Positions 22,369 through 30,525 of a DNA stretch of 64,000 nucleotides are shown here, piece after piece; the first letter of the stretch is position 1, and every line of letters starts with the position of its first letter. Under the pieces are notes generated by a model. That model did not search any database, was not told the DNA's origin, and was given only the letters and a program-made list of their open reading frames with translations. The translations under genes were made by a program, and so were the position numbers. The DNA is from Actinomadura meyerae (GTDB taxonomy: Bacteria; Actinomycetota; Actinomycetes; Streptosporangiales; Streptosporangiaceae): contig NZ_FZOR01000029.1 in the NCBI RefSeq assembly GCF_900188445.1, positions 1 to 64,000 of the forward strand, written 5' to 3'.

Positions 22369-23576
22369 ACCCGTCCGCCGGAACGCCCGCGGTCCGGCTC
22401 GGCGGGCTCGGCTTCGACCGGGGCGCGCACCTGCTCGTGCAGCGCGCCCTGCACGACCTGCCGCCGGGCGCGGAACTCGCCGTCATCGGGCACGACCCGG
22501 CGCTGGCCCTCCACCTGGAGAGCTGGTGCCGGTCGCGGGGCCACCGCGTCCGGCGGCCGGACGACCCCGACGGCCCCGTCCGCGCCTACGTCGTCCGGGG
22601 CCGGACGGACCTCGACCGCTGGGCGGGCGCCGAACGGGCCGGCGACCCCCGCCCCGGCGGCGTGCGGAAGGAGCCGGAGGCCCACTGGGGGCTCGCGGCG
22701 CGCGGCGCCCTGGTGGAGCCGGGCGGCCCCGAACCCGGGTTCGACCTGGCCGACCGCGACGTGCTCTGGGCCGACCTGGCGCCGTCCCTCTACGCGCACG
22801 CCGCGTCCGCGCAGTGGGACCCGGCCGACGCCGTCGACTGGGACGCCCGGTTCGAGCTGCCCGCCGGCATCGAGCGCGCGGTCGTCCAGATCATGACGTT
22901 CCTGGTGGAGAACGAGCAGGCGGCGCTGGTCGTCCCGGCGCGGCTCCTCGGCCGCGTCCACCCGCACTTCCGCGAGGTCGTCCAGCTCCTCGCGGTGCAG
23001 GCGGCGGACGAAGCCCGGCACATGGAGGTCTTCACCAGGCGCGCGCTGCTGCGCGGCGGCGAGATGGGCACCTCCTCGGTGAGCGGCCGCGCGTCGCTCG
23101 CGACGCTGCTCACCGAGCCCGACTTCTCCCTGGCGTCGTTCCTGCTGTCGGTGCTGGGGGAGGGCAGCTTCCTGAACCTGCTGGCGTTCCTCGACCGGCA
23201 CGCCCCCGACCCGGTGACCCGCCAGGTCGCACGTCTCGCCCGGCAGGACGAGGCCCGGCACGTCGCCTTCGGGGTGGCGCACCTGCACCACCGGTCGGGG
23301 TTGGACCCGGCCTTCCGGTCCCGGCTCCGCGCCGCCGTGGAGCGCCGGCACGACGCGCTCGCCCGGACTTCCGGGCTGAACCAGGACGTGTTCGACGCCC
23401 TGGTCCTGCTCGCCGCCGGGGGCTGGGCTCCGGAGGACATCGGCCGCGGTCACGACGAGGTCCAGCGGCTCAAGGCCGAGATGGACGAGGGCCGCCGGCG
23501 CCGCCTCGTCCATCTCGGCTTCCCCGCCGACGAGGCCGCCGAGCTGTCGCGCCTGCACACCCGCAACTTCATGTGA
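22365..23576 (+). CDS. TusA-like domain fused to ferritin-like diiron protein
   Basis: A 403-residue protein, GTG at 22365 overlapping the upstream stop. Residues about 8-80 resemble a TusA/SirA sulfur-carrier fold (GAHLLVQRALHDLPPGAELA, DPALALHLESWCRSRGHRV), although the cysteine normally near the N-terminus of TusA is absent. The C-terminal part is a four-helix diiron domain with carboxylate ligands in the classical order: E in FLVENEQAAL, ExxH in AADEARHMEVF, E in LGEGSFLNLL, ExxH in QDEARHVAFG. Such proteins oxidise or cleave substrates with O2, or store iron. It closes a three-gene operon. The substrate is unknown. Confidence 0.65.
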   Translation: MNPSAGTPAVRLGGLGFDRGAHLLVQRALHDLPPGAELAVIGHDPALALHLESWCRSRGHRVRRPDDPDGPVRAYVVRGRTDLDRWAGAERAGDPRPGGVRKEPEAHWGLAARGALVEPGGPEPGFDLADRDVLWADLAPSLYAHAASAQWDPADAVDWDARFELPAGIERAVVQIMTFLVENEQAALVVPARLLGRVHPHFREVVQLLAVQAADEARHMEVFTRRALLRGGEMGTSSVSGRASLATLLTEPDFSLASFLLSVLGEGSFLNLLAFLDRHAPDPVTRQVARLARQDEARHVAFGVAHLHHRSGLDPAFRSRLRAAVERRHDALARTSGLNQDVFDALVLLAAGGWAPEDIGRGHDEVQRLKAEMDEGRRRRLVHLGFPADEAAELSRLHTRNFM

Positions 23577-23617
23577 CCTTGGGAGCGGGTCAATCGCGGG
23601 AGGACCCGGGCGCGTGG

Positions 23618-24307
23618 TCAGCCGGGTGGGGCCGCCGCCGGCGCTCCGGTGGCGCGGGACCGGAGCAGGTCGGCGACGTCGGCGAGGCCCGTCTCGATGC
23701 GGCCGTAGACGCGGGGCGTGAGCAGCGTGGTGCCGTCGAAGTCCCCGCCGGACGCGAAGACCGCGACCGGCACCGTCAGCGCCTGGAAGAACGCGAACAG
23801 CGGCCGCAGCGCGTGCTCCAGGACGAGCGCGTGGTGGTCGCCCCCGCCGGTCGCCGCCAGCAGGACGGGCTTGCCGGCGAGCGCGTACTGGTCGACGAGG
23901 TCGAAGAAGTGCTTGAACATGCCGGGGTAGGAGCCCCGGTACACCGGCACCGCCGCGATCAGGAAGTCGGCGTCCTCGGCGAGCCGGAGCGCGGCCTCGA
24001 CGTCGGGCGGTACGCCGTCCCGCTCGACGGCCCCGGTGAACCCGGGGCCGAGCCGGTACACATCGATCCGGGACACCTCGACGGGGAGCATCCCGCGCAG
24101 CGTGCCGAGGATCGCGTCGACCAGGCCCATCGTCTTCGACGGCCGGCTCGGGCTCCCGTTGACGACGACGACCCGCAGCGCGGCACTGCCCTCCACCGGC
24201 TCGTCCGTGCGCGTGTCCTTCAGCGCGTCGGGTCGGGTGTCGGGTCGCGCGTCGGGTCGGAGGTCGGTCCGCGTTTCCGTGCGCGCGTCGATGGCCTGGG
24301 TCGTCAT
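23618..24307 (-). CDS. NADPH-dependent FMN reductase (SsuE-like)
   Basis: A 229-residue protein whose start ATG (24307) overlaps the stop of the upstream LLM monooxygenase. After a repetitive arginine/aspartate-rich N-terminal tail (residues 7-35, TRTDLRPDARPDTRPDALKD) comes a flavodoxin-like domain: VVVVNGSPSRPSKTMGLVD for the FMN phosphate, AVPVYRGSYPGMFKHFFDLV around the isoalloxazine, and LLAATGGGDHHALVLEHALR. SsuE-type enzymes supply FMNH2 to two-component monooxygenases, exactly the kind of protein encoded immediately upstream. The charged tail arises from short degenerate DNA repeats and is absent from typical SsuE. Confidence 0.85.
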   Translation of the reverse strand: MTTQAIDARTETRTDLRPDARPDTRPDALKDTRTDEPVEGSAALRVVVVNGSPSRPSKTMGLVDAILGTLRGMLPVEVSRIDVYRLGPGFTGAVERDGVPPDVEAALRLAEDADFLIAAVPVYRGSYPGMFKHFFDLVDQYALAGKPVLLAATGGGDHHALVLEHALRPLFAFFQALTVPVAVFASGGDFDGTTLLTPRVYGRIETGLADVADLLRSRATGAPAAAPPG

Positions 24308-25365
24308 GCCGCGTCCTTCCGCCGGGCGGCGATCTCGCGCCGCACGACGGGAGCGACCTCGGTGCCGAGCCGCTCGATCGCCGCCAGGTGCTCCTTCTGC
24401 GGCATGCCGCCGAAGCCCATCTGGATGATCGCCCGGTCCAGGCCGTACAGCTCGTGGTAGCCGAGCAGCTTGTCGATGACCTCCTGCGGGCTGCCGACCA
24501 GCAGGCCGGCCCGCGGCGACGCCTGCGCGTCGAACGCCACCCGCGGCAGCAGCATGCCCCGGCCGCGCTGGTGGTTGTTCTCCAGCATCCCCTTCGCGAA
24601 GTAGGGGTACATGGTGTCCCTGGCCTCCTGGCTCGTCCGCCCGACGTAGCCGTGGACGTTGATGCTGACCGGGAGCGCGGCGGCGTCGTGCCCCGCCTCG
24701 GCGGCGGACGCGCGGTACAGCTCGACGGTCTCCTCGTGGAAGGTCATCGGCCCGAGCAGCAGGGCGAGCGCCATCGGCAGCCCGAGCCGCCCGGTGCTGA
24801 TCGCGGACGCCGGAGAGCCGCCGACCCCCACCCAGACGGGGATGGTCTCGCCGTCCGCGCGCGGCGCGATGTCGGCGTCGACCAGCGCGGGGCGGAAGCG
24901 TCCCGACCAGGTGAGCGGGTTCTGCTCGCGGATTCGCAGCAGCAGGTCGAGCTTCTCGCGGAACAGCTCGCCGTAGTCCCGCAGGTCGTAGCCGAACAGC
25001 GGGAAGGACTCGGTGTACGAGCCGCGGCCCGCGATGATCTCGGCGCGGCCGGCCGAGAGCAGGTCGATCGTCGCGAACTGCTCCCAGACGCGCACCGGGT
25101 CCTCCGAGCCGAGCACGGTGACCGAGCTGGTCAGCCGGATGCGCTCGGTCGCCTCGGCGGCCGCCGCCAGCAGGATCGTCGGCGCCGACCCGACGAAGTC
25201 GGAGCGGTGGTGCTCGCCGACGCCGAACACGTCCAGGCCCGCCTCGTCGGCGACCCGCGCCTGCTCGATCGTCTCGCGCACCCGCTCGCGCGGGGACGGC
25301 AGCGCCCCGGTGACGGGATCCTCCGTCACCTCGCCGAAGGTCATGATCCCGATTTCGAAAGCCAT
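24304..25365 (-). CDS. LLM-class flavin-dependent monooxygenase
   Basis: A 353-residue luciferase-like protein, ATG 25365 with ribosome site AGAGGAG. Family features: FEIGIMTFGEV, ADEAGLDVFGVGEHHRSDFV, RIRLTSSVTVLGSEDPVRVW, LSAGRAEIIAGRGSYTESFP and IPVWVGVGGSPASAISTGRL. It probably uses FMNH2 from the reductase encoded downstream; the genes overlap by four bases (TCAT at 24304-24307). Relatives oxidise alkanesulfonates, long-chain alkanes or amines; nothing here fixes the substrate. A perfect palindrome 51-68 bases upstream (25416-25433) is a likely operator. Confidence 0.82.
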   Translation of the reverse strand: MAFEIGIMTFGEVTEDPVTGALPSPRERVRETIEQARVADEAGLDVFGVGEHHRSDFVGSAPTILLAAAAEATERIRLTSSVTVLGSEDPVRVWEQFATIDLLSAGRAEIIAGRGSYTESFPLFGYDLRDYGELFREKLDLLLRIREQNPLTWSGRFRPALVDADIAPRADGETIPVWVGVGGSPASAISTGRLGLPMALALLLGPMTFHEETVELYRASAAEAGHDAAALPVSINVHGYVGRTSQEARDTMYPYFAKGMLENNHQRGRGMLLPRVAFDAQASPRAGLLVGSPQEVIDKLLGYHELYGLDRAIIQMGFGGMPQKEHLAAIERLGTEVAPVVRREIAARRKDAA

Positions 25366-25415
25366 CGTCCGGTCTCCTCTCCACCGGGGCCGTCCCGGCA
25401 CGTCCGGTAGAAAGT

Positions 25416-25433
25416 TATCTGCGCAGGCAGATA
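25416..25433. promoter_or_regulatory. Palindromic operator before the LLM/FMN-reductase operon
   Basis: TATCTGCGCAGGCAGATA has perfect 7-base arms (TATCTGC / GCAGATA) separated by GCAG. It lies 51 bases upstream of the LLM start, in the only A/T-rich spot of the 110-bp gap. The dimension suits MarR or TetR repressors; the MarR gene at 28112-28558 is a possible binder (inference). Confidence 0.6.
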
Positions 25434-25475
25434 TTCCCGGGTCGCCCGGCCTCCCGGTGGGAGTCGCGGCGCGGC

Positions 25476-27050
25476 TCAGGGCTTGCGGGCGACACCGCCG
25501 ACGAAGTGGCTCATCCGAGGGTCGGCGCCGGGGGCGGGCGGGTGCGGCAGGTCCCATTCGGGGATCCACACGATGCCGGGGTCCAGGACGTCCAGCCCGG
25601 GGAGGAGGGCCGCCACCTCCCCGGGGCCGCGCGAGCAGATCGGCGCGGCCGTCGTGCGGCGGACGCCGAGCGCGTGCTCGACGTCGCCGGGGTCCATCCC
25701 GCCCTCGTAGCCGTGGGAGACGACCACGAGGCTGCCGGACGGCAGCCGCTCGACGAGGCGCGCGACGAGGCCCGCCGGGTCGTCGTCGTCCGGGATGAAG
25801 TGCAGGACCGCCACCAGCAGCAGGCCCACCGGCTCGGTGAAGTCGATCAGCTCGGTGAGCCGGGGGTCGGCCATGAACTCCTCGGGGCGCCGCAGGTCTC
25901 CGGGGACGACCGCGACGCTCGGGCTCCCCTCCAGCAGGGCCCTGCCGTGGATGAGGACGACCGGGTCGTTGTCGACGTAGACCACGTGCCCGTCCGGCGC
26001 GATGCCGTGGACGATCTCGTGCACGTTGCCCTGCGTGGGCAGCCCCGCGCCGACGTCGATGAACTGCCGGATCCCGGCCCGCGCCGCCAGGTACCGGACC
26101 GCCCGGCCGAGGAAGTCCCGGTTGGCGCGCGCCGCGGCCGGCGCCTCCGGCACCGTCTTCATGATCGCGTCGGCGGCCGCCCGGTCGACCTCGTAGTTGT
26201 CCTTGCCGCCCAGGTAGTAGTCGTAGATCCGGGCGGGCGAGGCCGTCCCGGGATCGATGTGCAGGCCGGCCGCCCGGTCGGGCGTCAGCGGTGCCCGGGG
26301 CGTGCGGGGCCGGAAGTCCAGCCGCGGGTCGCGGCGTTCGATCAGCGCGGCCGTCCGCCGCAGCCCGGGGCCGGGCCCGGCCGGGTCGAGCAGCGCGGCG
26401 GTCCGCTCGTGGAGGCGCAGCGCCTCGGCCGAGCGCCCGTCCCGGTGGAGCGCGAGCATCAGCAGGCCGATCAGGTGCTCGTTCACCGGTTCCTGCGCCG
26501 CCCACGACCGTCCCTGGACGATGAACTCGCGGTGCGCCCCCTCGGCGAGCAGGATCTCGGCCAGCTCCTCGCGGACCCGGCTGCGCTCGCCGAGCAGCGA
26601 CCGGCGGACCGGCTCCATCGCGGCGGTGTCCGGAAGGTCGCCGAGCGGCTGGTCCGACCACAGCCCGAGCGCCCGCCGGCAGCTCGCGGCGGCCGCGGCG
26701 GGGTCGGAGCCGCGCAGGCGCCGCGCGTCCGCGGCCAGGCCGCGGAACTCGCGCAGGTCGAGGCGGTCGCCCTCGTCCAGCCGGAGCTTCAGCCCGCCGC
26801 GCTCGGCGGCCAGCAGGCCGTCCGGCAGCGCGCGCCGCGCGTTGGCGACGACCTGCTCCAGCTCGGCGGCCGGGTCGATGTCGGCGGACGGGTCCCACAG
26901 CCGGTCGGCGAGCGCGCGCGCCGGGACCGGCCGGCCCTCCTCGGCCAGCAGCACCGCCAGCAGCCGCCGCACCCGCGGCCGGAAGACACCGATGGACTCG
27001 CCTCTCGCGCCCCGGACTCTGACCCGACTGCCAAGGATGCGGAACTCCAC
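25476..27050 (-). CDS. BTAD/SARP DNA-binding region fused to SAM-dependent methyltransferase (DUF574/PF04672 type)
   Basis: About 524 residues from GTG 27050. This start gives VEFRILGSRVRVRGARGE, parallel to the start of the SARP at 3922; the frame is open to 27146. The N-terminal third has the OmpR-like winged helix (RPRVRRLLAVLLAEEGRPVP) and BTAD helices (FRGLAADARRLRGSDPAAAA, NEHLIGLLMLALHRDGRSAE). The C-terminal 270 residues are the actinobacterial SAM methyltransferase family: TASPARIYDYYLGGKDNYEV, IRQFIDVGAGLPTQGNVHEI, VVYVDNDPVVLIHGRALL and AVLHFIPDDDDP. The methyltransferase normally stands alone at about 270 residues, so this fusion is unusual; it may link SAM or substrate sensing to transcription. 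Confidence 0.78.
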   Translation of the reverse strand: MEFRILGSRVRVRGARGESIGVFRPRVRRLLAVLLAEEGRPVPARALADRLWDPSADIDPAAELEQVVANARRALPDGLLAAERGGLKLRLDEGDRLDLREFRGLAADARRLRGSDPAAAAASCRRALGLWSDQPLGDLPDTAAMEPVRRSLLGERSRVREELAEILLAEGAHREFIVQGRSWAAQEPVNEHLIGLLMLALHRDGRSAEALRLHERTAALLDPAGPGPGLRRTAALIERRDPRLDFRPRTPRAPLTPDRAAGLHIDPGTASPARIYDYYLGGKDNYEVDRAAADAIMKTVPEAPAAARANRDFLGRAVRYLAARAGIRQFIDVGAGLPTQGNVHEIVHGIAPDGHVVYVDNDPVVLIHGRALLEGSPSVAVVPGDLRRPEEFMADPRLTELIDFTEPVGLLLVAVLHFIPDDDDPAGLVARLVERLPSGSLVVVSHGYEGGMDPGDVEHALGVRRTTAAPICSRGPGEVAALLPGLDVLDPGIVWIPEWDLPHPPAPGADPRMSHFVGGVARKP

Positions 27051-27223
27051 CGGGACGACCCCTCCGTGCTGTCCGAGTTCGGGATGACTCAGCACGTTAA
27101 TTGAGGTGACCGGGCAGTTGACCCGGCGGTGGCCGTCTCCGGTCACGTCCCGGAATGCGGTAACGGCCCGGGGCGTTGACGCGGCCGACAGAACCTTGAT
27201 CGGGCGACCGGGGGGAGCGGAAC

Positions 27224-28087
27224 ATGACGGACTACGGGCACGAGCTGGAGTTCGGGGCGTTCATCACGCCGTCCAACGCCGAGCCGCAGCAGGCGGTGGA
27301 GCTGGTGCGCGCCGCCGAGGACGCGGGGCTCGACCTCGCCACCTTCCAGGACCACCCCTACCAGTCGCGCTTCCTCGACACCTGGACGCTGCTCTCCTAC
27401 GCGGCCGCGCGGACCGACCGCATCCGCCTGTCGGGCAACGTGCTGAACCTGCCGCTGCGCCCGCCGGCGGTGCTGGCGCGCGCGGCGGCGAGCCTGGACC
27501 TGCTGTCCGGCGGGCGGTTCGAGCTGGGCCTCGGCGCCGGCGGCTTCTGGGACGCCATCGAGGCCATGGGCGGCCGCCGGCTGTCACCGGGCCAGGCCGT
27601 GGACGCGCTGAGCGAGGCGATCGACATCATCCGCGGCGTCTGGGACGCCGGCGACCGGACGCGCTTCAAGGTCGACGGGACCTACTACCAGGTGGACGGC
27701 GCCAAGCGCGGCCCCGCCCCCGCGCACGACATCGGCATCTGGCTCGGCGCCTACAAGCCGAAGATGCTCCGCCTCACCGGCGCGAAGGCCGACGGCTGGC
27801 TGCCCACCCTGGCCTACCTGCCGGACGAGGCCGCGATCCCGGAGGGCAACGCGGTCATCGACGAGGCCGCCCGCGAGGCGGGCCGCGACCCGCGCGACAT
27901 CCGGCGCCTGCTGAACGTCGGGCGGCTGGACGCCGACGACGCCCGCTGGGCCGAGCGGCTCGCCGAGCTGGCCCTGCGGCACGGGTTCGGCACCTTCATC
28001 CTGGCCGGCGACGACCCGGCGGAGATCCGGGCCTTCGGCCGGGAGGTGGCGCCGGCCGTCCGCGAGATCGTCGCCCGCGACCGCTGA
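27224..28087 (+). CDS. LLM-class (F420- or FMN-dependent) oxidoreductase
   Basis: A 287-residue protein; ATG 27224 after a GGGGGGAGCGG ribosome site. Luciferase-like features: ELVRAAEDAGLDLATFQDHP, YAAARTDRIRLSGNVLNLPL, LARAAASLDLLSGGRFELGL, GAGGFWDAIEAMGGRRLSPG and GIWLGAYKPKMLRLTGAKAD. The length (shorter than the FMN-type at 24304) and the GAGGFWDAI region resemble F420-dependent oxidoreductases of actinomycetes. Substrate unknown. It is divergent from the BTAD-methyltransferase gene and convergent with the MarR gene. Confidence 0.78.
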   Translation: MTDYGHELEFGAFITPSNAEPQQAVELVRAAEDAGLDLATFQDHPYQSRFLDTWTLLSYAAARTDRIRLSGNVLNLPLRPPAVLARAAASLDLLSGGRFELGLGAGGFWDAIEAMGGRRLSPGQAVDALSEAIDIIRGVWDAGDRTRFKVDGTYYQVDGAKRGPAPAHDIGIWLGAYKPKMLRLTGAKADGWLPTLAYLPDEAAIPEGNAVIDEAAREAGRDPRDIRRLLNVGRLDADDARWAERLAELALRHGFGTFILAGDDPAEIRAFGREVAPAVREIVARDR

Positions 28088-28111
28088 CGCGACGAGGTCA
28101 CCCGGGCCGGG

Positions 28112-28558
28112 TCACTCGGGGTCGGCGGCGAGCCGCTTCCAGATGTCGGCGAGGACGCGCAGGTCGTCCTCGCCGAGCCGGTCGAGGAACAGCCTGCGGA
28201 TGTCGCCGTACTGCTGCCGCCACGCCTTGCGCAGCAGGTCGCGCCCCTCGTCCGTCAGCGTCACCTCGAAGCCGCGGCCGTCGGCGGCCGACCGCCGCCG
28301 CTCGATGAGCCCCCGCTTCTCCAGCCGGTCGGCGAGCCGGGTGAACCCCCCGGTGGACATCAGCCGCCGCTCGGCCAGCTCCGACATCCGCATCGGCTCC
28401 GGCGCGGCCTCGCCGAGCAGCGCCAGCACGCTGTACTCGGCCATGCTCACGTTCAGCGGCGCGAGCCCCTCCTGGATCGAACGCCAGATCCGGTCGTGGG
28501 TGAGCAGGAACCCGCGCCACGCCTCGTCCTCCAGGGGCCGCAGCCTCTCCGTCGCCAT
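28112..28558 (-). CDS. MarR-family transcriptional regulator
   Basis: A 148-residue protein from ATG 28558 (MATERLRPLEDEAWRGFLLT). The frame extends further upstream but the extra residues are unlike the family. A classic MarR winged helix is visible: NVSMAEYSVLALLGEAAPEP, MRMSELAERRLMSTGGFTRL (recognition helix) and LEKRGLIERRRSAADGRGFE (wing), then LTDEGRDLLRKAW. MarR proteins repress catabolic or efflux genes and release DNA on binding phenolic or lipophilic ligands. Possible targets are the LLM genes nearby and the palindrome at 25416. Confidence 0.85.
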   Translation of the reverse strand: MATERLRPLEDEAWRGFLLTHDRIWRSIQEGLAPLNVSMAEYSVLALLGEAAPEPMRMSELAERRLMSTGGFTRLADRLEKRGLIERRRSAADGRGFEVTLTDEGRDLLRKAWRQQYGDIRRLFLDRLGEDDLRVLADIWKRLAADPE

Positions 28559-28692
28559 GAAGGGCACCGTACCGGCCCCCGCCTTCGCGGCCGATGACGC
28601 GGGCGGCGCCGAACGGGCACGACGCGGGCAGCATGAAGGGGGCATTCCCGCCAATCCGCGAATGCCCTGGAGGGCGTCGTCCTAATTCGGTG

Positions 28693-30423
28693 CTATTCGA
28701 GAAGCTTGCCGTCCGCGGAAACGTCGTGCATCAACGCGGCGATGTCGGTGGGGATCGGGGGAACGGGTTCACGGCGTACTCCTGCCTTCGGCGACCACAC
28801 CAAGTTGACGCGCAGTTCCGGATCGGGATCGGGGTAGTCGGACCGGTGGTGCGAGCCCCGCGTCTCGCGCCGCTCCAGCGCGCACTCGAGCGTCGCGCGG
28901 GCGGCGAGGACGGTGGATTTGAGGTCGAAGGCGTGCGCGAGGTCCCGGAAGCCGCCGATGTCGACGTGGACCCCGGCGTCCGCCGCCCGCGCCTCGACCT
29001 CGTCCAGCCCGGCGAGGCCCGCGGCGAGCCCCGGCCCGTCCCGCACCACGCCGGCGTGCTCGGTCATCAGACGGCGCACGGACCGCTGGAGGCCGCGCAC
29101 GTTGTGGTCGCCGTCGGCGGTCAGCAGCCGGTTCACGTCGGCCTCCGCGGCACGGGTCGCGCCGCGCGACCGCCGCTGCCCGGAGAGCCGGGACGAGTAC
29201 TCCACCGCGGCCCGTCCGGCGATCCGGCCGGACACGAGCAGCTCGGTCAGCGCGTTGCCGCCCAGCCGGTTCGCGCCGTGCAGCCCGCTCGCCGCCTCCC
29301 CGATCGCGAACAGCCCGGCGACGTCCGTGCCGCCGTCCTCGGGCCGCACCCGGACGCCGCCCATGGAGAAGTGGGCGGTCGGCGCGACCTCGAACGGATC
29401 GCGGGTGACGTCGAGCTTCCGCAGGTCCAGCAGGGTCTCATGGACCCGCGGCAGCCGGGACAGGACGGTGTCGGCCGGCAGGTGGGACAGGTCGAGCCAG
29501 ACGCCGCCCGACTGGCTGCCGCGTCCCTGCCTGATCTCCGTGTAGCACGCCAGCGCGACCGTGTCCCGGTCGGACAGCTCCATCCGCTCGGGGTCGTAGC
29601 GGGCCATGAACCGCTCACCGAGGTTGTTGAGCAGGACACCGCCCTCACCGCGCGCCGCCTCGCCGACCAGCGCGCCGGGCGAGCCGTCCGGTTCGACCAG
29701 CCCCAGCGGGTGGAACTGGACCAGCTCGGCGTCGCGCAGCCGGGCACCGGCCTCGGCGGCCAGCCGCAGGGAGTCGCCGGTGTTCTCGTCCCGGCGCGAG
29801 GACGAGTGCCGCCAGATGCGGGTGTGCCCGCCCGTCGCGAGGATGACGGCGTCGGCGTGCACGAGGTAGCGCGAGCCGTCGTCGAGGTCGAACCCGTAGG
29901 CGCCGAACACCGTCCCGTCGTCGACCAGCAGCCGGGTGACGTACAGGCTCGACAGGACCGGGACGGCGAGCCGGCTCGCGCGGGCCCGGAGCACCCGCTG
30001 CATCTCCAGCCCGGTCCGCTCGCCCGCGTAGGCGGTGCGCGGGTGGGAGTGGGCGCCGGAGTACCGCTGCGCGATCCGCCCGTCCTCCTGCCGGTCGAAC
30101 CGCATGCCGAAGCGCAGCAGGTCGTTGATGCCCTGCGCGGCGTTCCTGGCCATGGCGAGGACCGTGCGCGGGTCGGCCAGAAGCCGGGCCTCCTGCAACG
30201 TGTCCGCCGCATGCTGCTCCCACGTGTCGGCCGGGTCGGCCGTGGCCAGCGCCGCGCTGATCCCGCCCGTCGCCAAGACGGTGTGGGCGTCGCCGGCGGC
30301 GCGCCTGCCCACCGCGATGACGGCGACACCGGCCTCGGCGACTTCGATGGCCGCTCGAAGCCCTGCCCCACCGGTCCCCACCACCAGGACGGAGGTGGAG
30401 AGCTGGTGTTCGAGCGATGACAA
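28693..30423 (-). CDS. Fumarate reductase/succinate dehydrogenase-type flavoprotein (orphan; L-aspartate-oxidase-like)
   Basis: A 576-residue FAD protein. The start is TTG 30423 (TTG TCA TCG), chosen because a near-perfect ribosome site AGGAGGT ends 3 bases before it. Motifs: dinucleotide-binding VLVVGTGGAGLRAAIEVAEA, TVLATGGISAAL, HPRTAYAGERTGLEMQRVL, AELVQFHPLGL, APTAHFSMGGVRV, GLFAIGEAASGLHGANRLGG and C-terminal ETRGSHHRSDYPDPDPEL with the His-Arg pair of the family. No iron-sulfur or membrane-anchor subunit is encoded beside it, and nadA/nadC are also absent. It may therefore partner with subunits elsewhere or act as a soluble fumarate reductase or aspartate oxidase. A consensus CRP site lies 85 bases upstream. 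Confidence 0.78.
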   Translation of the reverse strand: MSSLEHQLSTSVLVVGTGGAGLRAAIEVAEAGVAVIAVGRRAAGDAHTVLATGGISAALATADPADTWEQHAADTLQEARLLADPRTVLAMARNAAQGINDLLRFGMRFDRQEDGRIAQRYSGAHSHPRTAYAGERTGLEMQRVLRARASRLAVPVLSSLYVTRLLVDDGTVFGAYGFDLDDGSRYLVHADAVILATGGHTRIWRHSSSRRDENTGDSLRLAAEAGARLRDAELVQFHPLGLVEPDGSPGALVGEAARGEGGVLLNNLGERFMARYDPERMELSDRDTVALACYTEIRQGRGSQSGGVWLDLSHLPADTVLSRLPRVHETLLDLRKLDVTRDPFEVAPTAHFSMGGVRVRPEDGGTDVAGLFAIGEAASGLHGANRLGGNALTELLVSGRIAGRAAVEYSSRLSGQRRSRGATRAAEADVNRLLTADGDHNVRGLQRSVRRLMTEHAGVVRDGPGLAAGLAGLDEVEARAADAGVHVDIGGFRDLAHAFDLKSTVLAARATLECALERRETRGSHHRSDYPDPDPELRVNLVWSPKAGVRREPVPPIPTDIAALMHDVSADGKLLE

Positions 30424-30507
30424 GGGACCTCCTGCGAGGGCGGACGAACGTAGACAGTGCTCGACCGGACGGCCCCGTCGTTTGTGACAACCCTGAACCG
30501 GAGCCTA

Positions 30508-30525
30508 GTGTGACGTGCATCACAC
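30508..30525. promoter_or_regulatory. CRP/FNR-family binding site
   Basis: GTGTGACGTGCATCACAC matches the cAMP-receptor-protein consensus TGTGA-N6-TCACA exactly, with 6-base perfect arms. It lies 85-102 bases upstream of the TTG start of the flavoprotein gene. In mycobacteria and corynebacteria CRP/GlxR sites of this type control succinate dehydrogenase and respiratory genes, which fits the flavoprotein downstream. Confidence 0.75.
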
